Shown here piece by piece: positions 31,001 through 38,615 of a DNA stretch of 43,499 nucleotides. The stretch spans positions 1-43,499 of the forward strand of contig NZ_RZMW01000012.1 in assembly GCF_003992625.1 (NCBI RefSeq). Reading direction: 5' to 3'. The stretch is from Pelagibacterium lentulum. GTDB taxonomy: Bacteria; Pseudomonadota; Alphaproteobacteria; Rhizobiales; Devosiaceae. Made by a program: the position numbers and the translations under genes. How positions within the stretch are numbered: the first letter of the stretch is position 1; the number at the start of each line of letters is the position of its first letter. The notes under the pieces were generated by a model that did not search any database, was not told where the DNA came from, and saw only the letters and a program-made list of their open reading frames with translations.

Positions 31001-32112
31001 CGGTCGAGGAACGCGCCACACGCTTCGAGCGGGAGCCGGAAAAATCGGCCCTGTTCGGCCAGCTCGTCGCGCGCATGTCGCGGCCGGCCGGCAAGGCGAC
31101 GACGCTCGATTTCGTGGGCACCAAGCTCTATGACCAGGCCGTCGCCTATGCCACGCGGCGCGGCCTCAAGGGCGCGCGCGTGATGAAGGCCGCGGCCCTC
31201 AATCACACCCGCTGGCTGGCCCGGCAACGCGAGAGGCTGGCGGCCGCCAGCCGAAAGCTCGCTGTCTTTGTCGAACGGTTCGGCCGCGATCGGTCCGTTT
31301 CGCCGCAGGCGGCGCCTGCTCTCTCACGGCCCTGGTTGCGCGGCCGCGCGACATGGCGCCTTTCGATTCCCCAATCCGTGGAGGCAAAGATGCAATCGGA
31401 CGCACAGCTCACCATTCATTGGTCGCAGATCCAGGAGCGCATGAAGAACGTCTATGAGAAGGCGCAGGAGGCGATGGCGTCGATGGGGCTCGAGAAGGCG
31501 CTGCAGGGCGACCAGTCCGCTGCCGAGGCGATCAGGGATCAGCTCTCCCGCGATCCGGAAGCCTATGGGCCATTGCGCGGCAAGACCGGCATGTTCGCAT
31601 CGAGCGCCGCCAGGGCCGAGCGCGACCGCGCCATAAACAATGTACCGGCGTTGCGCGACCAGATCGGCAACTATGTCCGATTGCGAGCCGAGATCGGCGA
31701 TTTGCGCACCGTCGAGCTTTCGCGCGAGCGGGATCGTCAGCGGATCGATGTCCCAGCTATATCCGCCGTCGGCAACAACGTGCTTGAGCGCGTGCGCGAT
31801 GCGATCGACCGCAACGACATCGATTCGGGGCTCGCCTACGCCCTGGCCGACAAAATGGCCAAGGGGGAGATCGACCGGCTCAACAAGACGCTCGAGGAAA
31901 AGTTCGGCAAGCGCGCCTTTACCTCAAAGGAGCCTAGCGGCCCGGCCTTCGAGGCGGCCGCTGCAAAGGTCGCCGAGGGGGATCGCGGCAAACTGGCATC
32001 GGCCTGGCCGCTGTTCCATGCCAGCCAGAAGATTGCCGCCCATGAACAGAAGCAGGCCCGTCAGGAAGCCCGCGCCCAGACGCAAACTCGCGACCAGGGC
32101 ATGACGCGATGA
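28045..32112 (+). CDS. traA: Ti-type relaxase-helicase TraA
   Basis: The DNA-nicking and unwinding protein of conjugation, 1355 residues. The N-terminal MobA/MobL relaxase domain has Tyr25 (AAYRHAARM), matching the IncQ MobA nucleophile, and the metal-binding His motif NPHVHIM at 140-146. The helicase part has Walker A GRAGAGKTT at 404-412, VMDEAGMV, GDADQLQPIEAGGAF, and TIHKSQGVTID. After it comes a tandem repeat of a 100-residue domain (761-860 and 886-985), which makes the protein longer than Ti TraA, followed by a helical C-terminal region. A 10-residue insertion with two palindromic repeats lies before the last helicase motifs. The ATG has GAGCGAGGG upstream; the open frame before it covers oriT and is not coding. 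Confidence 0.95.
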   Translation: MAIYHFESQIISRGDGRSVVAAAAYRHAARMEFEREGRVADFSNKRHVAHAEFMAPEDAPEWLSSMMEDRSASEISEAFWNKVEHSEARRDAQLSKEFVLALPKELTKEQNIELVRDFVGQQMLARGMVADWVFHDVEVNPHVHIMTTLRPLTEEGFGAKKVPVLAKDGTPQRGKDGKIQYRLWAGDRSTLNDMRAAWAEVQNNHLAKHGIDARVDHRSYAEQGIELTPQGKVGVRTRNIAKEAQAEGREADLDRMALHEDLRRENAMRIARRPEIVIDAVSREKSVFDERDIARHLHRWIDDGQQFQNLLARIMASPELVMLAGEGVDFETGEVKPAQYATREMVRIEETMARQAAHLSTHGRFGAADHIRNEVLANHRQLSDEQRNAIELATGNERLALIVGRAGAGKTTMMKAAREIWEASGYRVVGGALAGKAAEGLQKEAGIESRTLASWVLQWERGKLHLDDKTVFVMDEAGMVSSRQMADFISAAAHAGAKIVLVGDADQLQPIEAGGAFRALSDQIGFAELSTIYRQREQWMRDASMALARGNVSDALAAYQDHGHIIEKATKDEALAAMVDDWVADYDPNRTTLMMAFMRKDVAALNALAREGLRDKGVIEEGHAFRTANGVRHFAAGDQIVFLENEGSLGVMNGMIGRVVAAERGKIVAQIGDPHSGDPRSGQGLRRVEIEQHIYNKIDHGYATTIHKSQGVTIDKVKVLASSMFDRHLTYVALTRHRDEVQLYAGADEFARSIRVDHAAGVTGEMIDAGQAQFREGEDVKPTPYVDLRDPSGIVHRLWGVSLPDAVADANARIGDTITLRRNGTEDVTVKVAVLDEETGEKRFEERLAERNVWTARVLEAGDPALKSVGADVLFGSRGRVDHTQGVTGELVETGELPFGNDPEAKATPYADVKSPDGTMHRLWGVALPTAIAGAGIEVGDTVMLRRDGTETVSVTVPVTDNATGKVRFEDRTVERNMWAAARLETVEERATRFEREPEKSALFGQLVARMSRPAGKATTLDFVGTKLYDQAVAYATRRGLKGARVMKAAALNHTRWLARQRERLAAASRKLAVFVERFGRDRSVSPQAAPALSRPWLRGRATWRLSIPQSVEAKMQSDAQLTIHWSQIQERMKNVYEKAQEAMASMGLEKALQGDQSAAEAIRDQLSRDPEAYGPLRGKTGMFASSAARAERDRAINNVPALRDQIGNYVRLRAEIGDLRTVELSRERDRQRIDVPAISAVGNNVLERVRDAIDRNDIDSGLAYALADKMAKGEIDRLNKTLEEKFGKRAFTSKEPSGPAFEAAAAKVAEGDRGKLASAWPLFHASQKIAAHEQKQARQEARAQTQTRDQGMTR
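30061..30090 (+). repeat. Two tandem 15-bp palindromic units inside traA
   Basis: GACCCACATAGTGGG and GACCCACGTAGTGGG follow each other directly. Each holds CCCAC and GTGGG around three bases. They are in frame and encode DPHSG-DPRSG, apparently an insertion in a surface loop of the helicase domain. Confidence 0.85.
30325..30624 (+). repeat. TraA internal 100-residue domain, copy 1
   Basis: It encodes residues 761-860, from GVTGEMIDAG to RNVWTARVLE. Counted by hand, 52 of 100 positions are identical to the copy at 30700-30999 without gaps. Shared landmarks are TPYxD, HRLWGV, GDT, LRRxGTExV and ERNxW. Confidence 0.85.
30700..30999 (+). repeat. TraA internal 100-residue domain, copy 2
   Basis: It encodes residues 886-985, from GVTGELVETG to RNMWAAARLE. 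The 25-residue linker between the copies includes VLFGSRGRVDHTQ. Domains of this look (HRLWGV...GD...RNxW) occur in other large plasmid mobilisation and primase proteins, as I know them. Confidence 0.85.
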
Positions 32113-32642
32113 GCGGACGGCGGGCAGCCCTTGCGGTGCTAGGAGCAGGGGCGATCATGCTGGGAGCGCTTGCGGCCGCGTTCGCCTATGGTGGCTACCG
32201 GGTGAATTTCACGCCCAGTTACGCCTATGGCCTGTGGCGCATCGAGCCGCTGGACCGGGAGGTGAGGGCAGGGGACAGAATATTCATCTGTCCGCCCGCC
32301 GACACGGCGGCCGAACTGGCGCTTGAGCGCGGCTACCTGCCGCGCGGGCTTTGCCCTTCGGGCACCGGTCCGCTCATCAAAACGGTTGTCGCCCTGCCCG
32401 GCCAGTCGGTCGAGATCGACGGTCAGGTCATCATCGATGGCGAACCCCTGCCATTCTCGCGCGTGCTTTCTGCCGATGCCGAAGGCCGCGCCATGCCGGT
32501 CTATGCCGGCGGCCAGATAGGCGAGGGCGTCTTGTTCCTTCATTCAGATTTTGTTGGTTCCTATGACTCGAGATATTTCGGACCCATCCCGGCCGAGGGC
32601 GTTCTTGGCCTCGCCCGGGAAGTTCTCACTTTCGCGCCGTAG
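32109..32642 (+). CDS. traF: Conjugal transfer signal peptidase TraF
   Basis: A 177-residue S26-family peptidase that matures and cyclises the conjugative pilin in related systems. An N-terminal membrane anchor (AALAVLGAGAIMLGALAAAF) is followed by TPSYAYGLWRI with the catalytic Ser and by GPLIKTVVALPGQSVEI with the catalytic Lys. The C-terminal HSDFVGSYDSRYFGPIP is the conserved region before the end. The active site lies in the periplasm. It overlaps traA by ATGA and the traB start by about 80 bases, as in Ti plasmids. Confidence 0.93.
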   Translation: MSGRRAALAVLGAGAIMLGALAAAFAYGGYRVNFTPSYAYGLWRIEPLDREVRAGDRIFICPPADTAAELALERGYLPRGLCPSGTGPLIKTVVALPGQSVEIDGQVIIDGEPLPFSRVLSADAEGRAMPVYAGGQIGEGVLFLHSDFVGSYDSRYFGPIPAEGVLGLAREVLTFAP

Positions 32643-33786
32643 CGTCGCGGTTTCGGTCGCTTTCATCGCGGGCGGCATTTTCACCGGCTCTATCGGGTGG
32701 AGCGGGTACACGCTCGCCCTTGCGGCGGGCGTCCTGTTTCCAGCGCTTTGGGCCTTCGCCCCGTCGCGGACGGTTGCCGGCCTCGTTTCGCTGGCGCATT
32801 TCCTTGCCGCTTCGCGCGGCCTGCCCGAAGGCGTAGCTATTTTCTTCGGGTCCGACATGAGCATGGGTCTTGCCCTGTGGCTTGTGGCTTCGCTCATGTT
32901 CGTCATCGTCCATGCCGGTCTCTGGACGTCGAAAACCGGATGGCATCGGCCGCTGCGCTATGCCATTGCCGCGATCCTCATGAGCCTGCCGCCCTTTGGC
33001 ATCGTCGGGTGGGCCAGTCCGATCACGGCGGCCGGCGTCTTGTTTCCGGGCGCGGGATGGTATGGTCTGGCGGCGACAGCGATCGGCCTTCTCGCCATGA
33101 CCACGCGATATTGGACGATCACCACGCTCGTCATGGGCGGAGCGTTTGCGTGGTCCGCCACGAGCTGGACACCGCCGTCAGCTCCTGAGGGCTGGGTGGG
33201 GATCGACACCAGCTTCCAGTTCAGCGAAGCCGGCCAATATGCCGATTACGCCCAGCACATGGCGACGATCGGCATGGTCAAAGGGGCCGCGGGGCAGGGG
33301 GGCACAACCGTTGTCTTGCCCGAGAGCGCTTTCGGAATCTGGACCGCGACCGCCGAGCGGCTTTGGACCCGCGAGCTGGCCGGGCTCGATGTCGTCGTCA
33401 ATGGCGGCGCCATCGTCATCGACAGAGAAGGCTACGACAACGTCATGGTCGAGGTCTCAGCCGAGGGCTCGAGGATCCTCTACCATGAGCGAATGCCCGT
33501 CCCGGTCTCGATGTGGCAGCCCTGGACGAGCGGCGGGGCCAACGCGCATTTCTTCGCCAATCCGGCCGTCGCGTTTGCCGGTGTCCGGATTGCCCCATTG
33601 ATCTGTTACGAACAGCTCATCATCTGGCCGGTCCTGCAATCGATGCTCTATGGCCCCGAGGCGATCGTTGCGACCGGCAACGGCTGGTGGACTGGCGAGA
33701 CCAATATCGTCGCCATCCAGAAAGCCAGCGCCGAAGCCTGGGCTTCTCTTTTCGGCCTGCCTCTGGTCATGGCCTTCAACCACTAG
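32563..33786 (+). CDS. traB: Conjugal transfer protein TraB (nitrilase-like)
   Basis: A 407-residue protein with about seven hydrophobic segments in the first 200 residues followed by a carbon-nitrogen-hydrolase (nitrilase-like) domain, the plan of Ti TraB and of apolipoprotein N-acyltransferase. The Glu (TVVLPESAF) and Cys (APLICYEQLI) of the catalytic triad are visible. The Lys usually near the middle motif is not obvious: the stretch reads LYHERMPVPVSMW. The role in conjugation is unknown. The ATG giving MTRDISDPS is used; it overlaps traF by 80 bases, and no better start lies after the traF stop codon. Confidence 0.88.
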   Translation: MTRDISDPSRPRAFLASPGKFSLSRRSVAVSVAFIAGGIFTGSIGWSGYTLALAAGVLFPALWAFAPSRTVAGLVSLAHFLAASRGLPEGVAIFFGSDMSMGLALWLVASLMFVIVHAGLWTSKTGWHRPLRYAIAAILMSLPPFGIVGWASPITAAGVLFPGAGWYGLAATAIGLLAMTTRYWTITTLVMGGAFAWSATSWTPPSAPEGWVGIDTSFQFSEAGQYADYAQHMATIGMVKGAAGQGGTTVVLPESAFGIWTATAERLWTRELAGLDVVVNGGAIVIDREGYDNVMVEVSAEGSRILYHERMPVPVSMWQPWTSGGANAHFFANPAVAFAGVRIAPLICYEQLIIWPVLQSMLYGPEAIVATGNGWWTGETNIVAIQKASAEAWASLFGLPLVMAFNH

Positions 33787-33799
33787 CGAGGACCGTCCG

Positions 33800-34435
33800 A
33801 TGATCGATCCCGAATTGATCCAGCTCTGCGCAGACCCCCGGCTTGAGGTCGAAATCGTGCAGCAGTTCGTTTCCGAGATGAACGCTGCCGATCATTTGAC
33901 CGTCCATGTTGCCCAGGGCAACCGGACGATCCTGGTGCCAAAACCGGAAACCGTCGAGCAGGCGATTGCCACAACCCGGGAATGGGTTGGGCAGGCGACC
34001 GTGCGCGTCGGCCTCACCCAATATCCCGCCGGCTTCGGCATCACCGATCCGTCCGAGGTCGGCTATGAGCTGTTCGACAATTGCGAAAACCTGCGCATGG
34101 GCACCGAGCTCTTCGGCAAGGTGCTGCGCGTTGTCACCCAATGGTATGGCGGTCCGGCCGAACCAGCCTTTGATGACGCGATCCATGCCTATCGCACCGG
34201 CTGGTTCGAGGGCGAGCGCATCTTTTACGCCGAGGATCCAGGTGCCGTTGACGTTGCCGCACCCGGCCGCTCGACTGTGGAGATTGAGGCGAGCGTCGGG
34301 GCCAACACTGGTCCCGGCCCCGAGGGCGGACCTTCCGAACCGCAATTCATCGATCAGGATCCCAACTCCGCAGGGATCAGGATCGATCTTTCGGGCATTC
34401 GCGCCCATAATCAGGAGAACCTGTCGAACCAATGA
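33800..34435 (+). CDS. traH: Conjugal transfer protein TraH
   Basis: A 211-residue protein in the traH position of the Ti traAFBH order. It begins MIDPELIQLCADPRLEVEIV and contains VAQGNRTILVPKPE and ATVRVGLTQYPAGFGI, and later MGTELFGKVLRVVTQWYGG. The fold resembles a lytic-transglycosylase-like family (VirB1-type) in which Ti TraH is often placed; it has no obvious signal peptide. The C-terminal 60 residues are acidic and Gly/Pro-rich. It overlaps the next gene by ATGA. Confidence 0.85.
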   Translation: MIDPELIQLCADPRLEVEIVQQFVSEMNAADHLTVHVAQGNRTILVPKPETVEQAIATTREWVGQATVRVGLTQYPAGFGITDPSEVGYELFDNCENLRMGTELFGKVLRVVTQWYGGPAEPAFDDAIHAYRTGWFEGERIFYAEDPGAVDVAAPGRSTVEIEASVGANTGPGPEGGPSEPQFIDQDPNSAGIRIDLSGIRAHNQENLSNQ

Positions 34436-34800
34436 ACAGCCACATCATCGTGTCCATCCTGCTTTGCACCCTGTCATGCGAACCGGCCGAGGTCCGGGTT
34501 TGGGATGGCGATTCGATCCGGCTTGGCCTCACCAGCGAGGCCGAAGCCATTCGTATCTTCAACATTGACGCGCCCGAAATCGACGGGCAGTGCGTCTATG
34601 AGAGTGACCTGGCGCAACGGTCCAAGAACCGTTTGGCCGAACTTCTACTGGGACAGCAGGTGACAATCCATCGGCAGGGCACCGACCGCTATGGCCGCAC
34701 CCTGGCCGCCGTGATCGTCAACGGGGTTGACGCCGGCGACGTGCTGGTGAGCGAAGGCTTGGCGCGGACCTGGAGCGGCCGCCGCGAGCCGTGGTGCTGA
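34432..34800 (+). CDS. Thermonuclease-family (SNase-like) secreted nuclease
   Basis: A 122-residue staphylococcal-nuclease-like protein with an N-terminal hydrophobic stretch (HIIVSILLCTLSC), probably a signal peptide or lipoprotein signal. The OB-fold has WDGDSIRL, RIFNIDAPEI (Arg and Glu/Asp of the active site) and GTDRYGRTLA (the second Arg region). It is short but complete for the plasmid type of this family. It overlaps traH by four bases and belongs to the same operon. It may act in the periplasm; its role in transfer is unclear. Confidence 0.88.
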   Translation: MNSHIIVSILLCTLSCEPAEVRVWDGDSIRLGLTSEAEAIRIFNIDAPEIDGQCVYESDLAQRSKNRLAELLLGQQVTIHRQGTDRYGRTLAAVIVNGVDAGDVLVSEGLARTWSGRREPWC

Positions 34801-34803
34801 ACC

Positions 34804-35079
34804 ATGATCGGCGCGATCTCGCGATGGATCGAGCGGCGGGCACGAATCCGGGCGGCCTGGAAGGAGGATGCCAGGATGCTCCTCGAGCAGTTCGGCACGG
34901 AGGCCTATTACACGGCGCAAAGGCTCGCGGCACGGTCGCGGTTTCGTGGTGATCGCGACGGGTTCTGGCATTGGGCCAAGGTCGCGGCCGAGGTGGCGCG
35001 GATTTCGCCAGAGGTCGAGATGGATATGGCCGTGGTTGAGCGGATCGTGGAAGAGGAGCGGCAGGCGCAAGCCGGGTAG
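34804..35079 (+). CDS. Small conserved hypothetical protein, last gene of the traA operon
   Basis: A 91-residue protein, MIGAISRWIERRARIRAAWK, basic at the start and acidic at the end (VEMDMAVVERIVEEERQAQ), all helical. It starts three bases after the nuclease stop codon. It has no membrane segment and no recognised domain. Position suggests an accessory part in transfer; nothing else can be said. After it there is a break in composition, and the argP/lysE pair follows. Confidence 0.75.
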   Translation: MIGAISRWIERRARIRAAWKEDARMLLEQFGTEAYYTAQRLAARSRFRGDRDGFWHWAKVAAEVARISPEVEMDMAVVERIVEEERQAQAG

Positions 35080-35207
35080 AGAACACGACGACTGCCAATC
35101 AGGAGGCACTGATCTCCGGTTTGCCCGGACGAGTGTGAATGACGGGTTCCGACGCCATTCCGGTCATCCGCAGACTGAGTTAATGTTCCTGAAAGCCGAC
35201 ATTGACT

Positions 35208-36104
35208 CTAGCGCTGTAGAAGCGAGCTCTTTGCGGTATCGACGACACGCCTTGTCAACTCGGGAAACTGGTTCTGAGCCCAACGACTAACTTGCCAGTA
35301 GAGCGGGATATCCGTGGTTGCGCCGGGGACTAGCTCAACGAGACGCCCAGCCGCGATATGGGCCGCAACTAGATCTATCGGGTTGAGGCTCCAGCCGATC
35401 CCAAGAATACAAGCGTCCACAAATCCATGCGTCGACGGGAGCCAATGCGTCGGCGGCGTTGGGTCTGATCCAAAATTGGCTACGAGCCAATCCTCTTGCA
35501 TGGTGTCCTTATTGTTGAATGTGAGCACAGGTGCTTGCGACATGGCTTCGGCTGTGACCCCGTCGGCGAAATACCTGTGCATGAACTCTGGGCTGGCGGT
35601 TGAGACGTAGCGCAGATGACCTAGCGCCGTAACGGTGCAGCCAGCCGCTGGTTTCGGCATCGACGTGACGGCGGCAAGAACCCGGCCTCGCTTCAACCAA
35701 TCCACCGTGTAATCCTGATCATCTACGGCGATGTTGAACATCACATTGGAACGCCCGGTGAAACCCGCCATTGCCGGCAAGAACCAGGTTCCGAGGCTGT
35801 CCGCGTTCACAGCCACATCGACAGTTACTGGTCCGCTCGAAACATCGCCAAGCTCGGGTATTTGCGCGACCAGTTCGTTCTCCAACTGCCCGACCAATTC
35901 CATGTGCCGGCACAGCCATGCCCCCTTGTCGGTGGCGCGGCACGGTATGCCTCGTTCTACCAGCACCGCTCCCATACGTTCTTCAAGCTGCTTCACGCGC
36001 TGCGAGATGGCGGAGGGCGTAACGTTGAGGGCTTTCGCAGCCTTTTCGAAGCTGCCCGTGCGCACGATCGCCGCGACGGCCGCGGCGGCATTGTAATCAA
36101 GCAT
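35208..36104 (-). CDS. argP: LysR-family regulator ArgP (LysG type)
   Basis: A 298-residue LysR-type regulator. The N-terminal winged helix reads MLDYNAAAAVAAIVRTGSFE, then AAKALNVTPSAISQRVKQLE. The effector domain contains VNADSLGTWFLPA and LGIGWSLNPIDLV, characteristic of ArgP/LysG, which senses lysine or arginine and activates an amino-acid exporter. The divergent lysE gene next to it, with 92 bases between the two, is the expected target. Base composition is lower in GC than the tra genes, so it may be cargo brought in separately. Confidence 0.92.
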   Translation of the reverse strand: MLDYNAAAAVAAIVRTGSFEKAAKALNVTPSAISQRVKQLEERMGAVLVERGIPCRATDKGAWLCRHMELVGQLENELVAQIPELGDVSSGPVTVDVAVNADSLGTWFLPAMAGFTGRSNVMFNIAVDDQDYTVDWLKRGRVLAAVTSMPKPAAGCTVTALGHLRYVSTASPEFMHRYFADGVTAEAMSQAPVLTFNNKDTMQEDWLVANFGSDPTPPTHWLPSTHGFVDACILGIGWSLNPIDLVAAHIAAGRLVELVPGATTDIPLYWQVSRWAQNQFPELTRRVVDTAKSSLLQR

Positions 36105-36196
36105 GATTAGCCAGCCTTATGCTGCGTTAGCTACTTTAACTGGTCTAATGCAAGTTCGGCGTTTACGCCAACGGGCATGAAGCATGACCCTTCACC

Positions 36197-36799
36197 ATGA
36201 ACCCATCGATTTTCTTGACCGGCCTCGGCATGGGCTTGAGCCTCATTGTCGCTATTGGTGCGCAAAATGCCTTCGTCCTGCGACAAGGGCTCAAAGGCGA
36301 GCATGTGCTCGCTGTCAGTCTGACTTGTGCAGTCTCTGACGCTGTGCTGATCGTGATCGGCGTTACCAGCTTTGGGCGGATAGCGGCCTGGCTACCCTGG
36401 GTCGATCCGGTGATGAGGATCGGGGGCGCGGCGTTCCTGGCCTGGTATGGTGCAAGAAGCATGATGTCCGCCTTGCGCTCCACGAGCACTCTTTCTGTCG
36501 AGAGCGACCAAGCCACCAAGCCGCTTTTGCCGACGCTTCTAACGTGCCTCGCGCTGACGTGGCTTAACCCCCATGTCTACCTCGACACGGTGGTCCTGCT
36601 GGGTTCAATTTCCACCCAGTTCGGTGGGCAACAATTTGCCTTTGCCGCTGGCGCAGTCACAGGATCGTTTATGTTTTTCTTCGCCTTGGGCTTCGGCGCT
36701 TCGCTGCTGCGACCGATCTTCGCGCAACCTGCGGCATGGCGTATTCTGGAAGTTGTTATTGCGTTAGTGATGTGGGCGATCGCCCTCAAGCTCATCACC

Positions 36800-36808
<9 letters not shown>
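36197..36808 (+). CDS. lysE: LysE/ArgO-type amino-acid exporter
   Basis: A 203-residue inner-membrane exporter, probably of lysine or arginine, with about six hydrophobic segments. The N-terminal family signature is visible (GLSLIVAIGAQNAFVLRQGL), as is NPHVYLDTVVLLGS later. ArgP, divergently encoded, should activate it. The last two codons and the stop codon lie inside a 47-bp piece of tRNA-fMet, so its normal C-terminus may have been replaced when an element integrated. The protein still ends at about the usual length. Confidence 0.93.
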
Positions 36809-36846
<38 letters not shown>

Positions 36847-37190
36847 TTCCAAGTCCTTGCAATTAAAGGGCTTTTTCGGACCTTCCACTCTCCGAAAATT
36901 AGGTCAAAATTCCTCGCTGGAAGCGTACTGGAAGCGCCGGGACCAAGGTTCCGGGAGGCGCAACCCGTCCTGGGTGCGACAATCTGACCCGCCCGGCCCT
37001 TTGCCGGCCATCCTCAAAGCACTATTCCTCGTTCCGCTCAGCGCAGAGATGGTTTCGCCCATGTCTGCTCTGCACGCCGTTTCCGGCATAGTCCGCCGGC
37101 GCGCTTAGAGGTAGAGGGCGGGTGTGGTGTTCCGTGACGGGTTGAGGATCGGGAGAGAGGCTCCCGAGGCCCGTCGCGGAGATCATCCCG
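36847..37190. other. Intergenic region between the att fragment and the second ardC
   Basis: No gene is supported. Just after the tRNA fragment the sequence CCTTGCAATTAAAGGGCTTTTTCGG looks like downstream tRNA flanking sequence with a weak terminator; GGAAGCGTACTGGAAGCG follows. No integrase reading frame is present, so the expected integrase gene was either lost or lies elsewhere. The last 60 bases form the leader hairpin of ardC copy 2. Confidence 0.4.
37136..37175 (+). promoter_or_regulatory. Structured leader of ardC copy 2
   Basis: GACGGG (37136-37141) pairs with CCCGTC (37170-37175), and inside it GGGAG pairs with CTCCC around a short purine loop (AGAG). The element is followed by GCGGAGA and, 15 bases later, by the ATG. 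The same outline precedes parB copy 2 at 38561-38601. Confidence 0.6.
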
Positions 37191-38153
37191 ATGGCCAGGA
37201 GCAGTCACAGTCGCCACGCCGGAAATGACCGGGCGAACCTATACGATGAAATCACCCACAGGATCATAGCCGAGCTGGAGGCGGGCCGTGTGCCATGGGT
37301 CCAGCCCTGGGGCACCGCCCACGCCAAGGCCGCGCTCGCCATGCCGAGCAACGCCGCCACCGGCCGGCAATATTCCGGTATCAACATCCTCTTCCTCTGG
37401 GGCGCCGTTGTCGAGCACGGCTTTCCCACCCAGCATTGGGTGACCTTCCGGCAGGCGCTCGCGCTTGGCGGCAATGTGCGCAAGGGCGAACGCGGCACGA
37501 CCGTCGTCTATGCCGACCGCTTCACTCCACAGGACGAGAAGCGCCGCGCCCGCGAGACCGGCGAGGACGCCCAGGCGATTGCTTTCCTCAAGAGATTCAC
37601 CGTCTTCAACGCCGCGCAGTGCGAGGGTCTGCCCGAGGATATCGCCGTCGAGGCGCCACCCTCGCCCAAGGGCCTGGTCGAGCCCAGGGTCGAGGCCCTC
37701 ATCTGCGCGACCGGGGTCGATTTCCGCATAGGCGGCGGCAAGGCGTTCTATGTTCCCGCGCTCGACTATGTGCAGGTGCCGCCTCCGCAAGCCTATCACG
37801 AGCCGATCAATTGGCACCGAACCGCCCTGCACGAGCTGGGCCACGCCACCGGCCACCGCTCACGCCTCGGCCGCGACCTCGCCGGCAGCTTCGGCTCGAA
37901 GAAATACGCCTTCGAGGAGCTAGTGGCGGAGATGAACGCCGCCTTCTGCTGTGCCTCGCTCGGTATCACGCCCACCGTGCGCCATGCCGACTATATCGGC
38001 GAGTGGCTGGATGTTCTGCGCGAGGACAACCGCGCCATCGTCCGCGCTGCCTCGCAGGCGAGCAAGGCGGCAGACTGGATACTGTCCTTCCTGCCAGAAG
38101 ATGAGGGGAGCCGCGACCGCCGCGCCGATCAGAATGACAGGAGGGCCGCATGA
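37191..38153 (+). CDS. ardC: ArdC-family antirestriction protein (copy 2)
   Basis: A 320-residue ArdC protein: the N-terminal DNA-binding part contains QYSGINILFLWGAVVEHGFP and GGNVRKGERGTTVVYAD, and the zincin domain has HELGH in LHELGHATGH with a following Glu in FEELVAEMNAAF. The metal site is more typical (HELGH) than in copy 1 (HETLH). The two copies are clearly distinct, so this is not a recent duplication; it belongs to a second backbone segment. It is preceded by a structured leader and overlaps the next gene (ATGATG). Confidence 0.92.
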   Translation: MARSSHSRHAGNDRANLYDEITHRIIAELEAGRVPWVQPWGTAHAKAALAMPSNAATGRQYSGINILFLWGAVVEHGFPTQHWVTFRQALALGGNVRKGERGTTVVYADRFTPQDEKRRARETGEDAQAIAFLKRFTVFNAAQCEGLPEDIAVEAPPSPKGLVEPRVEALICATGVDFRIGGGKAFYVPALDYVQVPPPQAYHEPINWHRTALHELGHATGHRSRLGRDLAGSFGSKKYAFEELVAEMNAAFCCASLGITPTVRHADYIGEWLDVLREDNRAIVRAASQASKAADWILSFLPEDEGSRDRRADQNDRRAA

Positions 38154-38488
38154 TGACCCATGCCCGCTTGCGTGCTGCGCTCGGCCGTATGGAAGTCCGT
38201 CTCGCCTACACGCGCAGCAACCTGATGCGCGTCGAACACGCGCTCAGCAATCGCGCCGAAGCTGAGACGATCCGGCGGCGCCCGAAGGCACGGTACTATC
38301 ACCGGCGAATGAGCCGATGGTCTGGAGCGGACGAAGCCGAGTACCGGCGCATTCTCGAGCGCCTGCTCGATACGTCCCAGCCGGAGCTGGACCGCCTGCG
38401 CCGGAGGATCGCGCGGCAGGACGCCGCCATCGCGGCGCTACGCGCGAAATACCGCGTCAATGCCCAGCGCCCGCCTCGCCCGGCCTAG
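38150..38488 (+). CDS. Small coiled-coil protein, paralogue of the gene at 15034
   Basis: A 112-residue basic, helical protein. The C-terminal helix, QPELDRLRRRIARQDAAIAA, closely follows that of the protein at 15034-15363; the N-terminal parts have diverged. GGAGG precedes two adjacent ATG codons (38150 and 38153), the first overlapping the ardC stop codon. The repeated pairing of such a gene with ardC or DUF7007 genes suggests a backbone function, unknown at present. Confidence 0.72.
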   Translation: MMTHARLRAALGRMEVRLAYTRSNLMRVEHALSNRAEAETIRRRPKARYYHRRMSRWSGADEAEYRRILERLLDTSQPELDRLRRRIARQDAAIAALRAKYRVNAQRPPRPA

Positions 38489-38560
38489 AGATAGTCGTCA
38501 GCAGAACCGGCATCGCGCAGCGCGCAGGAATGTAGAGGGAGAGGAGGGTCGGTTTTTTGC

Positions 38561-38601
38561 GACGGGTTGGAGGTCGCGAGAGAGTTTTGCGGCCGCCCGT
38601 C
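38561..38601 (+). promoter_or_regulatory. Structured leader of parB copy 2
   Basis: GACGGGTTG (38561-38569) and CCCGTC (38596-38601) form the outer stem, and TCGCGA faces TTGCGG inside, with GAGAG between them. GTGGAGA follows, then the ATG 15 bases after the stem. The same outer stem, GACGGGTTG start and GNGGAGA end occur in front of ardC copy 2. Confidence 0.6.
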
Positions 38602-38615
38602 GTGGAGAAACCGAC

